Source: JAJFUV01 sp964384215
GTDB taxonomy: Bacteria > Acidobacteriota > Terriglobia > Bryobacterales > Bryobacteraceae
Direction: 5' to 3'
Length of the DNA: 64,000 nucleotides
NCBI GenBank assembly: GCA_964384215.1
Contig: CAYLLB010000016.1
Coordinates: forward strand, 37,178 to 101,177
The notes under the pieces were generated by a model that saw nothing but the letters and a program-made list of their open reading frames with translations, was not told where the DNA came from and did no database searches. Position numbers and translations under genes: made by a program. Positions 34,701-42,840 of this stretch are shown piece by piece; within the stretch, counting starts at the first letter, position 1; each line of letters opens with the position of its first letter.

Positions 34701-35686
34701 ACATTCAGGCGGCCGGGAAACCAATCCGCGGCGGCGTTCAAGGAAGCGCCGTCTATCCGTACGCCGTAACCCTGGCAGGACAGGCCCTTGGCTGCGATGT
34801 TCGATTGCGCTCGCCAGCCGCCGGACTTGTCGTAGTGCAGGCCTCCCTGAAACGAAGCCACGCCCGTGGGCGCAACAGGCAGGGACCAGGAACGGGCAAA
34901 CTCGGCGATGGAGAATTTTCCCGAAAACCTGGCGGCGAGGCGGGGCGAAAGCCAATCGGCAATTTCGCCGTCCAGGCTCACCGAGGACTTCGCGGTGCGG
35001 AGGCTCGCTCCCCGGAATGCGATCCGGTTACCTTCCAGTTCAATGGATGCGGCGATGTCCATGGGGCCGGCGGGTATCCGTGACGAGTCGAGGTTCGCCT
35101 GCCGGAGCGAAACCTGGCCGAGGTACATCTCGGGAGCGGCCTTGTAGAACAGCCGCGCGCGCAGTTCTCCTCCATGCAGATTAATCCCGATCTGCTCAAC
35201 TCCGCACTCCGCCGTGCCATCGGAAATATCCACGCGGCCGATGGCCAGCGCCAGGAACTGTTCGACGGCATTGCGCGTTCCGCGCGGGACCTTGGGATGA
35301 GGCAGGTTCGTAGTGCCGTCCGGATGCACAATGATGCGCACCTGGGGTGCTTCGATTTCGAGCGATTGAATATCGATGTCCCGGCGCAGGGCGGAGACCA
35401 GTTTGAGAACCACGGCGACGCGGCGGGCGCGGACCAAAGGCGCGCCTTCTCGTTCGGTCCCGTGCAGGACGAAGTCCCGAATCTCGGCGCGCAGGTGGCT
35501 GCCGTCGAACTGGAACGACCCGATCTCGGCGCGGCCGCCCGTGGCGCTCTCCACCTCGCGAACAATCCGTTGGCGCACTCTTTCGCGAAACCAGGATGTG
35601 CGCACAACTATCAGACACGCGGCCGCCAGGGACAGGCACAGGCCCGCTGTGACAAACAAAGCGATTTTGGCGTGATGCCTGGTCAT
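31724..35686 (-). CDS. tamB: TamB/AsmA-type translocation and assembly protein
   Basis: A 1320-aa envelope-spanning protein. One N-terminal membrane anchor (about 7-28) is followed by an AsmA-like segment (VVRTSWFRERVRQRIV, then beta-rich repeats) and a very long beta-taco region. The C-terminal ~300 residues are the TamB/DUF490 domain, with SDPPLQLQELMALLTVGR, GVSRIKIDPQL and LTVEQQISKDVTFTYITN. Such proteins bridge the periplasm and help insert outer-membrane proteins or move phospholipids. It is coupled by 4-bp overlaps to the SurA-like gene upstream and pcm downstream, with an Omp85 gene two positions upstream, matching TamA-TamB logic. Confidence 0.9.
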   Translation of the reverse strand: MTRHHAKIALFVTAGLCLSLAAACLIVVRTSWFRERVRQRIVREVESATGGRAEIGSFQFDGSHLRAEIRDFVLHGTEREGAPLVRARRVAVVLKLVSALRRDIDIQSLEIEAPQVRIIVHPDGTTNLPHPKVPRGTRNAVEQFLALAIGRVDISDGTAECGVEQIGINLHGGELRARLFYKAAPEMYLGQVSLRQANLDSSRIPAGPMDIAASIELEGNRIAFRGASLRTAKSSVSLDGEIADWLSPRLAARFSGKFSIAEFARSWSLPVAPTGVASFQGGLHYDKSGGWRAQSNIAAKGLSCQGYGVRIDGASLNAAADWFPGRLNVRRMNLAALGGRFDGDASLDDNAGLRVDGRVSGLPIDRVFAARGLAAPPWNGAISGEVHLRGKAGFPAQRLAATLALAGPSLGGKVQLEYDGQLQRLSLGRTVFETAASRIELEGDPGRSLRAAVETRDFQDLAPAFTIAGKAPPQPFPIALESGSARFEGAITGGLDSPRIRGRVVLHNAVYEGLKYDRASALVDVASNSARIERLSVERGKMRAAGDAQFGLSGFRMDGRAPIAASLSIVNADLSELASSDPRLPQLSGTASAHLKLQGTFDQPAVRGDVELTKVSAASQPFDAVRGTIDYAGSRLVVSKAQATIGGAPVEWSAVYAHSPGNWQRGSLNVRLAAAEVPLSHIEAWKSTLSAADGRLNAQLEGEAGIDEKGIRIRQLTALAESLNVTLGKRPLGSIRIRALTSGDTMEIHPRAELAGAIVSGVVRVGLDPVHSVAGELQFRRLALSTLRSWWAQNNPNPLPVEAFSEGKLTIRGQGLEPLRWQARADIGLLEIKPRVGATGSKLEELGLRNAEPIVVEGTLGEWRVSRARLLGHDTNLEIGGKVMLGGKGRFDLRFHGGVNLAMLRDFEKDLSASGRSELDAEVRGPLDDPGLYGRLKLVNASLYFSGVPNGLDRANGTVFFDRNRATIESLTAQTGGGTLTLSGFLGFGGDDTVYRLQATANQVRVRYPEGISTTANATLNLTGTANRSLLAGTVRVARSSISTGVDMSSLLAQSSQAVVTPVISNELLRGMQFDVRVETVPNARLETTLTRDIQIEANLRLRGSPAKPILLGRISATQGELSFFGTKYNIARGEVSFVNPVKLEPAVNLDLETRIRGIDITVNLTGPPNKLNMTYRSDPPLQLQELMALLTVGRAPSSNPSVAVRQFDTGLDWQQVGAGVLLGQALATPVTGRLQRFFGVSRIKIDPQLRGIENNPQARLTVEQQISKDVTFTYITNLNKGQQQIVGLQWNVNKQWSIQAVREENGIFEVEFLYRKSFK

Positions 35687-36330
35687 TTGAACACCGCCGG
35701 ACGGTAGACGATCCTGGCGCGCGAACGCGCGTCTTTCAACCAGGCATCCAACATCCGGTCGACCTTTTCTTCGAGAAGAATCGTCTCGATCTTTTCCGCC
35801 ACATCGTCGAGAGGCGGGTCTTTCTTCACGCCCGCCGCGCGCGACTGCGGCAGGAACCGCTTCTCATAGTATTCCTTTACCTCCGCGTCGAGCACTTGGG
35901 CGCCGGGCCGGAAGCGGTAGTCGATAAAGCGCAGAGTGGTGAGCTGTTCGAGCAGATAGCGGGCGAGGTCCGCCTCCGCGATTCCGGCTTCGCCGAGCGC
36001 TTTCGTGAAAGCATCCTTCGAAGCGAAATGCTCTTTGCGCCAGTTCTCCAGGGCGGCGGCAGCTTCTTTTTCAGCCGGGGCGGGATAGCGGCTGATCTCC
36101 ATTTCCCGGTGCATCAGCGTGCGCTCCACCAGCCTTTCAGCGGCGGCGCGCTTGGCTGAGCCGGACAAATCCGGCCGGGTGCTGTTCAAGAACGCACTCA
36201 GGCGGATTTCGCCGGTCAGGTCGCTTTCGGCAATCACTTTGTTGTCCAACGTGACAGCGATACGGTCCAGGATCTCGGCCACGCCGGACTGCGCGATGAG
36301 GAAAGCGAGAATGAATGCGCGGCCCAGCAT
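35683..36330 (-). CDS. SurA-like periplasmic chaperone without PPIase domain
   Basis: A 215-aa secreted protein (signal peptide to about residue 18) with an all-helical SurA_N-like body: ILDRIAVTLDNKVIAESDL at the start, then the helical ERLVERTLMHREMEI region. The C-terminal ~70 residues (VLDAEVKEYYEKRF onward) resemble the last helical part of SurA/PpiD proteins. No rotamase (parvulin) domain is present, so it would chaperone rather than isomerise. It lies between the Omp85 gene (1-bp overlap) and tamB (4-bp overlap), which supports a role in outer-membrane protein delivery. Confidence 0.72.
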   Translation of the reverse strand: MLGRAFILAFLIAQSGVAEILDRIAVTLDNKVIAESDLTGEIRLSAFLNSTRPDLSGSAKRAAAERLVERTLMHREMEISRYPAPAEKEAAAALENWRKEHFASKDAFTKALGEAGIAEADLARYLLEQLTTLRFIDYRFRPGAQVLDAEVKEYYEKRFLPQSRAAGVKKDPPLDDVAEKIETILLEEKVDRMLDAWLKDARSRARIVYRPAVFK

Positions 36331-39272
36331 CAGAAAGCCTGCCCCAGGGAGAAGTGAAATTGAATATGGCTGATCCGCTGGTCGGTGGGCGTCCCCAGGT
36401 TCCTGATCAGCTCTTCGGTGGTGCCCTTGAATCCAAAAAAACGGGGTGGATTCACGCTGTAGGCCACGTCCAGGCGCAGCGGTCCGATGGGGGTGCGGTA
36501 CCGAAGGCCCAGCCCCACGGCGTGGACCATGTAGTTGAAGTCCTGCCGGTCGCGCTGCAGCACACGGAAACTGATGTCGGACACGCTGGAATAGACGTTG
36601 CCGGCATCGTGAAAGAGAACCCCGCCCAAGGTGTTTCCCAGGATGGGATAGCGAAGCTCGGTGCCCGCCACCAGCATGGCCTTGCCGCCGAGCGGGAAGC
36701 CGGTCTTCAAGTCGCGGGGGCCGGCCTGGTTGTCGGGAAATCCTCGATGAGACGATGCGCCGCCGGCGAAGAAACGCTCCGGCAGCGGGATATCCTGAGT
36801 GGGATCCTCAATAGCCGGGTTGCCGCTCAAACCGCCCAGGACGGCGAACGTCATCGAACGCGCCAAAACGAGCCTGCCGGGGAGCCTATGGAAGGTGGAA
36901 TTGCGGGCGAGCATGCGCGTGTAGGCCACCTCCGAACCGAAGGCCTTGGAAGCCAGCCCCAGGTCCAACGTGTTGTGCGTGCCCGCGTGCGCATCGAGCG
37001 GATTGTCGCGGCGGTCGTCGACGTAGGTGCCGCTAAGCATACCGACGCGAACGGGCTGCGACAGCAGGGGAATCAGCGCGGGATCGATCTTGAGTGTGCC
37101 CTGATCCACCCCGACGCGGCGATAGCTGAAGCGGTATTGCGCGGTCTTCGAGCGCGACCAGCGGTGGGAAATCTGCGTCGAGCCCTCCCAGCGGCGGGAG
37201 GCGTAGGTACGCACATCCTGCGAGTCGTCGAACAGGCCGACAACCGACAGCGTCAAGCGCTCGTTGCTCAGAAACTGCGGCGCCGTGTAGCTGAGCAACG
37301 CGCGCTGCTGCAGGGTGGAAACCGTGCCGCGCACGCTCACCGAGTGTCCGAGGCCCCGGAAGTTCAGCCGGGTCACGTCCAACGTGGCGCGCGGGCTGAA
37401 GCCGGCCTGTCCGGCGGGCGCATCGAAACTGGTTGTGCCCCCGCCGATGCGCGCCACCTCGAAACCGAGGCCGCCCGCGACCGAGTATTTCTTGGATTCC
37501 TCCACTTGATAGAGCACATACTTGGCGGGTTCGTCGCCATCGGGGTTCTGTACCGCCATGTCGACTTTCGCGAAGATGCCCAAGTCGTTGAGCCGTCGCT
37601 GTGTCTCGATCATGCGGCTCTGCGAGAGAGGCTCGCCCGGATTGAGCAGGATGCGCCGGTTGACCAGTTGCGGCTTGGTAGCGCCTAGCCCACCGATCAG
37701 GACCTCGCGGACGTACTGTCGCCGTCCCGGACGAATGAAATAATCGACTTGAACGCGGCGCGGATCTTTGGCGGCCTTCCAGTTCCATTCGAAAGTGGCG
37801 TCGGGGTATCCCCGGTCGTAGTAATAAGCCAGGATATTGTCCCGGTCCGTCGCGGTGCTGGCTTCGCTGAAGGGCTGCCCCGGGCGGATGCCCGCCATTG
37901 CTCGCAGTGCTTCGGCTTCGCTTTGCGGGACTCCCTCGATCCGGAGCTCTGAAACCAGCCATTGGGGGCCCTCCGTGATGTTGATAACGGCGGCCACCTC
38001 GCCCGGCTTGCCCTGGTAGTCGCTCTTTACATCGGCTTCAACCGTGCATTCGCGGAATCCGTTGGAGCGGTAAAGGTCCCGTATGGAATCCACGTCCCGG
38101 TCGAGCGCCTCGCGGCTGTAACGGCCGCGGCGGTACTCAAACGAAGCCGGGATGACCGACATACGCTCCTTGATGATCTGTTGGCTGAAATAGTTGTTGC
38201 CGTGTATCTCCACCGCGACAAGCTTGTGGCGGTCGCCGCGCTGGACGGCGAATTCCACGATGGCGGTGTCGCTCTCCCGGCGCGATGACCGTAATCTGAC
38301 GCTCGCCTCGAAGTACCCTTCCGACTGCAGGTATTCAGTGAGGTTGTGGATGCCTTCGTGCAGCAATTCGCGGTCGATGGATTGTTCCTCGAAAGTGGGG
38401 ATCAGCCGCCGCAGTTTGCCGCGCGGGATGTCGGCGCCCGTCACGCGCACTTGGATTCTTCGGCCGGCCTTAACGGCCACTACGGGGCTGAGCCGCCTCG
38501 CCGCGGCGTCGTGCCTGACGTCGACCAGTTGCACATTGGACATGAGGTAGTCGCGGTTTTGGTATGACTTGCGAATCCGCTCGAGCCCGCGGTCCAGGCG
38601 GTTGTCGGTAAAAGGCCGCCAGCCGAACCATCCGTGCCAGCGGCTGGCCCGGACAAGCTTTTCCGGCGGCCGTTGGAGATCGCCCGTGAACACAGGGGTA
38701 CCGAAGCGCGCGCGGGGCCCGGTAGCCACATCGAAGTGGATGTGCACTTGCTGGGTTCGCGAGTCGTATTCAAGCCGTCGCTGGACGCGGCTACCGTAAA
38801 ACCCGTTGTCGCGCAAACTGCGGGTGATGTTCTGTTCGGCCTCGGCGCCGCGTTCGTCCAGGTACAGCGAGCCGAGGTCCAGCTTGGCTGCGTCCCGCAG
38901 GGCGTCTTGAGTCGGCGGGGGCTTGGCCCCGTCCAGCGTCACGCGCCCTACAAACCAGCGATTTGTGGTCTTGAAAGTGACCACTACGTTCTCCCCGTCG
39001 GGTTCGGCGTCGACTTCGATGTCTTCGTAACGCCCTGTGGCGTAAAGGCGATCCAGCGCCGCCCTCACATCGCTCAGGCGCAGCGGCGTCTTCATGCGCA
39101 CCGGAAGTATCTGCTGGAGTTCGCCCGGAGGCAGCGGCTGCTCCGTGGGCACGAAGCGGATGATGGAGATTCGTTTGCCTTCGAAAGCCTCGGGTCCGGC
39201 GTATGCGCCAGCGGCGAACAAGCAACCGACCAAAAAGGGTGGCACGAGGCCTCGCGTGAGGGAACGGCGCAC
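36330..39272 (-). CDS. bamA: Omp85-family outer-membrane assembly protein (BamA/TamA)
   Basis: A 980-aa outer-membrane protein with signal peptide (to about 25). The periplasmic arm carries around five to six POTRA repeats (about 30-570), and the C-terminal Omp85 barrel starts near residue 600. The barrel has AVGLGLRYRTPIGPLRLDVAYS-type strands (shortened here) and ends in phenylalanine (LGQAF), the usual outer-membrane insertion signature. The start codon is GTG. It heads the operon with the SurA-like gene, tamB and pcm. Six POTRA-like segments favour BamA, while the tamB linkage favours TamA; the symbol is provisional. It is divergent from thiF across 41 bp. Confidence 0.9.
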   Translation of the reverse strand: MRRSLTRGLVPPFLVGCLFAAGAYAGPEAFEGKRISIIRFVPTEQPLPPGELQQILPVRMKTPLRLSDVRAALDRLYATGRYEDIEVDAEPDGENVVVTFKTTNRWFVGRVTLDGAKPPPTQDALRDAAKLDLGSLYLDERGAEAEQNITRSLRDNGFYGSRVQRRLEYDSRTQQVHIHFDVATGPRARFGTPVFTGDLQRPPEKLVRASRWHGWFGWRPFTDNRLDRGLERIRKSYQNRDYLMSNVQLVDVRHDAAARRLSPVVAVKAGRRIQVRVTGADIPRGKLRRLIPTFEEQSIDRELLHEGIHNLTEYLQSEGYFEASVRLRSSRRESDTAIVEFAVQRGDRHKLVAVEIHGNNYFSQQIIKERMSVIPASFEYRRGRYSREALDRDVDSIRDLYRSNGFRECTVEADVKSDYQGKPGEVAAVINITEGPQWLVSELRIEGVPQSEAEALRAMAGIRPGQPFSEASTATDRDNILAYYYDRGYPDATFEWNWKAAKDPRRVQVDYFIRPGRRQYVREVLIGGLGATKPQLVNRRILLNPGEPLSQSRMIETQRRLNDLGIFAKVDMAVQNPDGDEPAKYVLYQVEESKKYSVAGGLGFEVARIGGGTTSFDAPAGQAGFSPRATLDVTRLNFRGLGHSVSVRGTVSTLQQRALLSYTAPQFLSNERLTLSVVGLFDDSQDVRTYASRRWEGSTQISHRWSRSKTAQYRFSYRRVGVDQGTLKIDPALIPLLSQPVRVGMLSGTYVDDRRDNPLDAHAGTHNTLDLGLASKAFGSEVAYTRMLARNSTFHRLPGRLVLARSMTFAVLGGLSGNPAIEDPTQDIPLPERFFAGGASSHRGFPDNQAGPRDLKTGFPLGGKAMLVAGTELRYPILGNTLGGVLFHDAGNVYSSVSDISFRVLQRDRQDFNYMVHAVGLGLRYRTPIGPLRLDVAYSVNPPRFFGFKGTTEELIRNLGTPTDQRISHIQFHFSLGQAF

Positions 39273-39313
39273 TTACTGCATGATACTCTAACGGCTGCTA
39301 GGATGGGGGACGA

Positions 39314-40336
39314 GTGACACCGGAAGAACGCGATCGCTATTCGCGCCAGATCCTGTTTTCGGGTATCGGCGAGCAGGGACAGGAGCTTCTGCTGGCCTCC
39401 CGCGTCGCGGTGGTTGGCTGCGGCGCGCTCGGCAGCTTTCATGCCGCGGCGCTCGCCCGCGCGGGCGTCGGCAAGTTGGTCCTGATCGACCGCGACTATG
39501 TGGAGGCCAGCAACCTCCAGCGCCAGTGGCTTTATGACGAGAGTGACGCCGCTGAAAGCATGCCCAAGGCCATCGCCGCCGAGCGTGCCCTGAAGCGTGT
39601 CAATTCCGGAGTCGAGGTCGCCGCCCGCGCAGCGGATCTGACTCCTGCCAACATCGGTGAACTGCTCGGCGGTGTTTCGCTCATCATGGACGGAACCGAC
39701 AACTTCGAAACGCGTTATCTAATCAACGATTTCGCCGTGCGCGAAGGGATTCCCTGGGTGTACGGCGCCGCGGTTGGCAGCTACGGCCTCACCATGCCGG
39801 TGATTCCCGGCATGACAGCATGTTTGAAGTGCGTTTACCCTGAGCCCCCGGCTGGAGCGCAGCCCACTTGCGAAACCGCCGGCGTACTCAACGCCATCAC
39901 GGCGGTGGTGGCTTCACTGCAGGTAGGCGCGGCCATCAAGATCCTTGCGGGGCACGGCAGCGAGGTGGCCCGCTGCGTCACTATGGTGGATGTATGGAGC
40001 GGCCTTGTGCGGCAGGTAAAGCAACCCGCTCCGGAACCTGCCTGCCCCGCTTGCGGGGAGCGCCGTTTCGTGCATCTCGAAGGGGCGAAGCGCGTCCCCA
40101 TCAGCCTCTGTGGACGCAATGCCGTGCAGATCCACGAGCGTGAACGCCCCATCGACCTTGAGGAACTCCGCAAGCAACTGGAACCGCTCGGCATGGTTCG
40201 CACCAACGAATTCGCCTTGCGCTTCTTTCTGCAGCCGTATGAATTGACGGTATTCCCCGACGGCCGCGCCATCATCAAAGGCACCACCGATGTCGGGCTG
40301 GCGCGCAGCTTGTACGCCCGCTACATAGGGAGTTGA
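39314..40336 (+). CDS. ThiF/MoeB/HesA-family adenylyltransferase
   Basis: An E1-like enzyme of 340 aa that would adenylate the C-terminal glycine of a ubiquitin-like sulfur carrier (ThiS or MoaD type). The Rossmann motif VVGCGALG (33-40), the acidic Asp59/Asp61, Arg11 (SRQI) and the MDGTDNFETRYLIN loop are intact. The Cys pair in CLKCVYPEPP and the CPACGERRF knuckle fit zinc ligands. The C-terminal ~90 residues form an additional small domain found in Bacillus-type ThiF/MoeB. The GTG start is 41 bp from the divergent Omp85 start. No thiS, thiG or moaD is in the window, so the partner is unknown. Confidence 0.9.
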   Translation: MTPEERDRYSRQILFSGIGEQGQELLLASRVAVVGCGALGSFHAAALARAGVGKLVLIDRDYVEASNLQRQWLYDESDAAESMPKAIAAERALKRVNSGVEVAARAADLTPANIGELLGGVSLIMDGTDNFETRYLINDFAVREGIPWVYGAAVGSYGLTMPVIPGMTACLKCVYPEPPAGAQPTCETAGVLNAITAVVASLQVGAAIKILAGHGSEVARCVTMVDVWSGLVRQVKQPAPEPACPACGERRFVHLEGAKRVPISLCGRNAVQIHERERPIDLEELRKQLEPLGMVRTNEFALRFFLQPYELTVFPDGRAIIKGTTDVGLARSLYARYIGS

Positions 40337-40338
40337 CC

Positions 40339-41835
40339 ATGCGGTTGATTCTGCTGTCATTGCCTCTTGCCGCGGCGCTTGCCGCGGCCGAAATCCGGAT
40401 CCGTGCCGTTGACGCATCCGGAGCGCCTGTCCGGGCCCGTGTGGAAGTGCGGGGGGCGGACGGAAAAATGTACCAGCCCGGAGGAATTGTCAGCGAGCGC
40501 GCCAAGCGCATCCGTTTTGGCGAAGATCATCCTTCGGTGGGTAGCTTTCTCATGGAGGGCGAATGCGGGGTGGAGGTACCGCCGGGCCGCTACCTGGTAG
40601 TGGTTGAGCGAGGGCTCGAGTACGAGCGCCTGGAACGTAGCGTGGATGCGCCGGCTTCCATCGCATTTGCCAACCGCCGCTGGATCGACATGGACAAGCT
40701 GGGCTGGTGGTCCGGCGATCTTCACGTGCACCGCGCAAGCGAGGAACTCGTCCCCATGATGCTTGCCGAGGACGTCAATCTCGGAGCCAACTTCACCATC
40801 TGGAACAAACGCAGTTGGTGGCGTGACAAGCCCGTACCGGCCGACCCGGTGGTGCGCGGAGATGCCCGGCATATCACAACGCTGCTGAATGCCGAGGACG
40901 AACGCGGCGGCGGGGCGTGGTGCATCAACGGGCTGCGCGAGCCGATCGATGTCGCCGTGGATGGCCGCTGGTATCCCGCGGGCATCAAGTTCGTCGAGCA
41001 AGCCCGCGCACAACGCCAGCGGGGCGATCCGTTGCCCTGGTTCGATTGCGAGAAACCCATCTGGTGGGAGACGCCCGTGATGATGGCGCTGGCCACGCCG
41101 GATTCGCTGGGAGTCGCGCACAACCATTTCACCCAGTACGGTATGCTCGACAACGAAGTGTGGGGACGCCCGCGGGACCAGAAACAGTTCCCGGGGCGCC
41201 GTGGATTCGTCGAATACTGCCTGGGCCTCTACTACCGCTACCTGAACCTGGGATTCAAGCTCGCGCCCTCAGCCGGCTCGGCGAGCGGCGTTTTGCCGAA
41301 TCCGATGGGGTACAACCGGGTCTATGTGCGCCGGGACGGGCGGGAGTTGACCGCCGCGAACTGGTACCGGGCATTGCGCGACGGACCGAGCATCGCCACT
41401 AACGGTCCAGTGCTGTTCTTTGAGGTGAAAGGGCGGGGCAAGCGGCGTACGGTGGAGGTGGACGCCAGGTCGCCCGAGCCGATGAGGGCTGTGGAGGTGG
41501 TGGCCAACGGCCGCGTGGTGCATAGCGAGAAGCCTGCGGGGGATGGCCGCAACCTGCGTTTCCGGTTCCGCTTGGATGCCACACAGCATTCCTGGGTGGC
41601 GGCGCGCTGCTTTGTGGACGCGGAACGTACGATTCGCATGGCGCACACGAGCCCGGTCTACTTGGACGGCAGGACCGATGCCCGCGAGGATGCAAGGTAC
41701 TTCCTGGCGTGGGTGGAGGATCTGATCACCCAGACCAGGGCCGACCCGAAACGCTTCAACAGCGATGCGGAGCGCGACGAGGTGCTGGCCCTTTACGAGC
41801 GTGCGAGAGCCTTTTACGCTCGGCGCGCTCAGTAA
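40339..41835 (+). CDS. secreted CehA/McbA-like metallohydrolase (PHP fold)
   Basis: A 498-aa protein with an N-terminal signal peptide (about 1-17, LAAALAAAE), a carbohydrate-like beta domain (about 20-115) and a metal-dependent phosphoesterase-type domain. The metal motif LHVH (128-131, GDLHVHR) and AHNHF near residue 252 are visible. SGSASGVLPNPMGYNRVYV is a late conserved stretch (split here for length). CehA-like proteins are often found beside oligosaccharide and glycoside hydrolase genes. The ATG at 40339 lies 2 bp after the thiF stop; a TTG two codons earlier overlaps it. The substrate is unknown. Confidence 0.75.
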   Translation: MRLILLSLPLAAALAAAEIRIRAVDASGAPVRARVEVRGADGKMYQPGGIVSERAKRIRFGEDHPSVGSFLMEGECGVEVPPGRYLVVVERGLEYERLERSVDAPASIAFANRRWIDMDKLGWWSGDLHVHRASEELVPMMLAEDVNLGANFTIWNKRSWWRDKPVPADPVVRGDARHITTLLNAEDERGGGAWCINGLREPIDVAVDGRWYPAGIKFVEQARAQRQRGDPLPWFDCEKPIWWETPVMMALATPDSLGVAHNHFTQYGMLDNEVWGRPRDQKQFPGRRGFVEYCLGLYYRYLNLGFKLAPSAGSASGVLPNPMGYNRVYVRRDGRELTAANWYRALRDGPSIATNGPVLFFEVKGRGKRRTVEVDARSPEPMRAVEVVANGRVVHSEKPAGDGRNLRFRFRLDATQHSWVAARCFVDAERTIRMAHTSPVYLDGRTDAREDARYFLAWVEDLITQTRADPKRFNSDAERDEVLALYERARAFYARRAQ

Positions 41836-42803
41836 CCCAACTGTTTGTCCACCACGTTGGCGAGCGGTTCGCTCCGCTGGAATCGCTCGAAATTGGTGAT
41901 GAAGAACTGCATGGCGAGTTCCTTCCAGTCCACCGTGTGGTCGGCGCAGTGGGCCGATAGCAGCACATTCTCCAGTTTGTAGAACGGATGCCCCTCGGGC
42001 AGCGGTTCGCAATCGAACACGTCCAGCGCCGCGCCGCGGATCCAATGTTGTTCCAGTGCGCGGATGAGAGCTTCCTCGCGGACCACCGGACCCCGGCCGA
42101 TGTTGATCAGGACGGCGGCAGGCTTCATCAAGCGCAGTTCCGTTTCTCCGATCATGCCGCGCGTTTCGGTGGTGAGTGGCGCGGAGATGACGAGGTAATC
42201 GGCCCCGGCGAGGAATTCGGCCATGGCGGCGGGTGGATAGATGCGGACGTCGTCCTCGGTGTTTGACACGCGTTCCGGATGGCGCCGCAATGCCGTAACG
42301 CGCATGCCCAGGGCGGACGCCAGGCGGGCCGTATGTCGGCCGATCTCGCCGAAACCAAGGATGGCCAGGGTGCGGCCGTAAACCTCCTCAACGTCGAAGC
42401 GATCCCAAACGCGTGCCTCCTGGCTACGGATCATGCGGCGAAAGTCCTTTGCGAAGTATAAGATGGCAGCTACGACGAATTCCGCCAGCGAGCGGCTGAA
42501 CACGCCTCGCGAATTGGTGAGCGGAACGGAGCTAGCAACCAGGGCGGGGAAGAGGATATTCTCGACGCCCGCAGTCAACGAGTGAACCCAGCGCACCCGC
42601 GGGCACATGGCGAAGACCGCTTCGAGCACGCCGGGCGCGCTCCAGGCGTCCAGGATCGCGTCCGCTTCACCGGCAAGCTTGCCGAAGGCGGTGGGATTCT
42701 CACTCACCGCGATGCGTGTATCGGCCGGCAGACGCTCCAACAGCGAGAGTGCGCGCTCGGCCGGGTTGCCCGCCACCAGCAGCGTCAGGGGATTCATGAA
42801 CAA
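41829..42803 (-). CDS. D-isomer-specific 2-hydroxyacid dehydrogenase
   Basis: A 324-aa NAD(P)-dependent oxidoreductase reducing 2-oxo acids. The dinucleotide motif GFGEIG spans 150-155. The catalytic residues are Arg237 in NIGRGPVV, Glu266 in CEPLPEGHP and His285 in SAHCAD. NSRGVFSRSLAEFV (97-110) is typical of the substrate domain. Glyoxylate, hydroxypyruvate and phosphoglycerate-like substrates are possible; the absence of an ACT domain argues against SerA. It overlaps the convergent CehA-like gene by 7 bp and is 37 bp from the DUF4097 gene, which lies upstream on the same strand. Confidence 0.9.
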   Translation of the reverse strand: MFMNPLTLLVAGNPAERALSLLERLPADTRIAVSENPTAFGKLAGEADAILDAWSAPGVLEAVFAMCPRVRWVHSLTAGVENILFPALVASSVPLTNSRGVFSRSLAEFVVAAILYFAKDFRRMIRSQEARVWDRFDVEEVYGRTLAILGFGEIGRHTARLASALGMRVTALRRHPERVSNTEDDVRIYPPAAMAEFLAGADYLVISAPLTTETRGMIGETELRLMKPAAVLINIGRGPVVREEALIRALEQHWIRGAALDVFDCEPLPEGHPFYKLENVLLSAHCADHTVDWKELAMQFFITNFERFQRSEPLANVVDKQLGY

Positions 42804-42840
42804 CAGCCTCGCGCAGCCGGGTGCCCAGGCGCAAGCAGCG

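Noticed and set aside
36315..37688. 457-aa plus-strand frame
   Set aside because: It is antisense to the barrel region of the Omp85 gene; no domain is recognisable.
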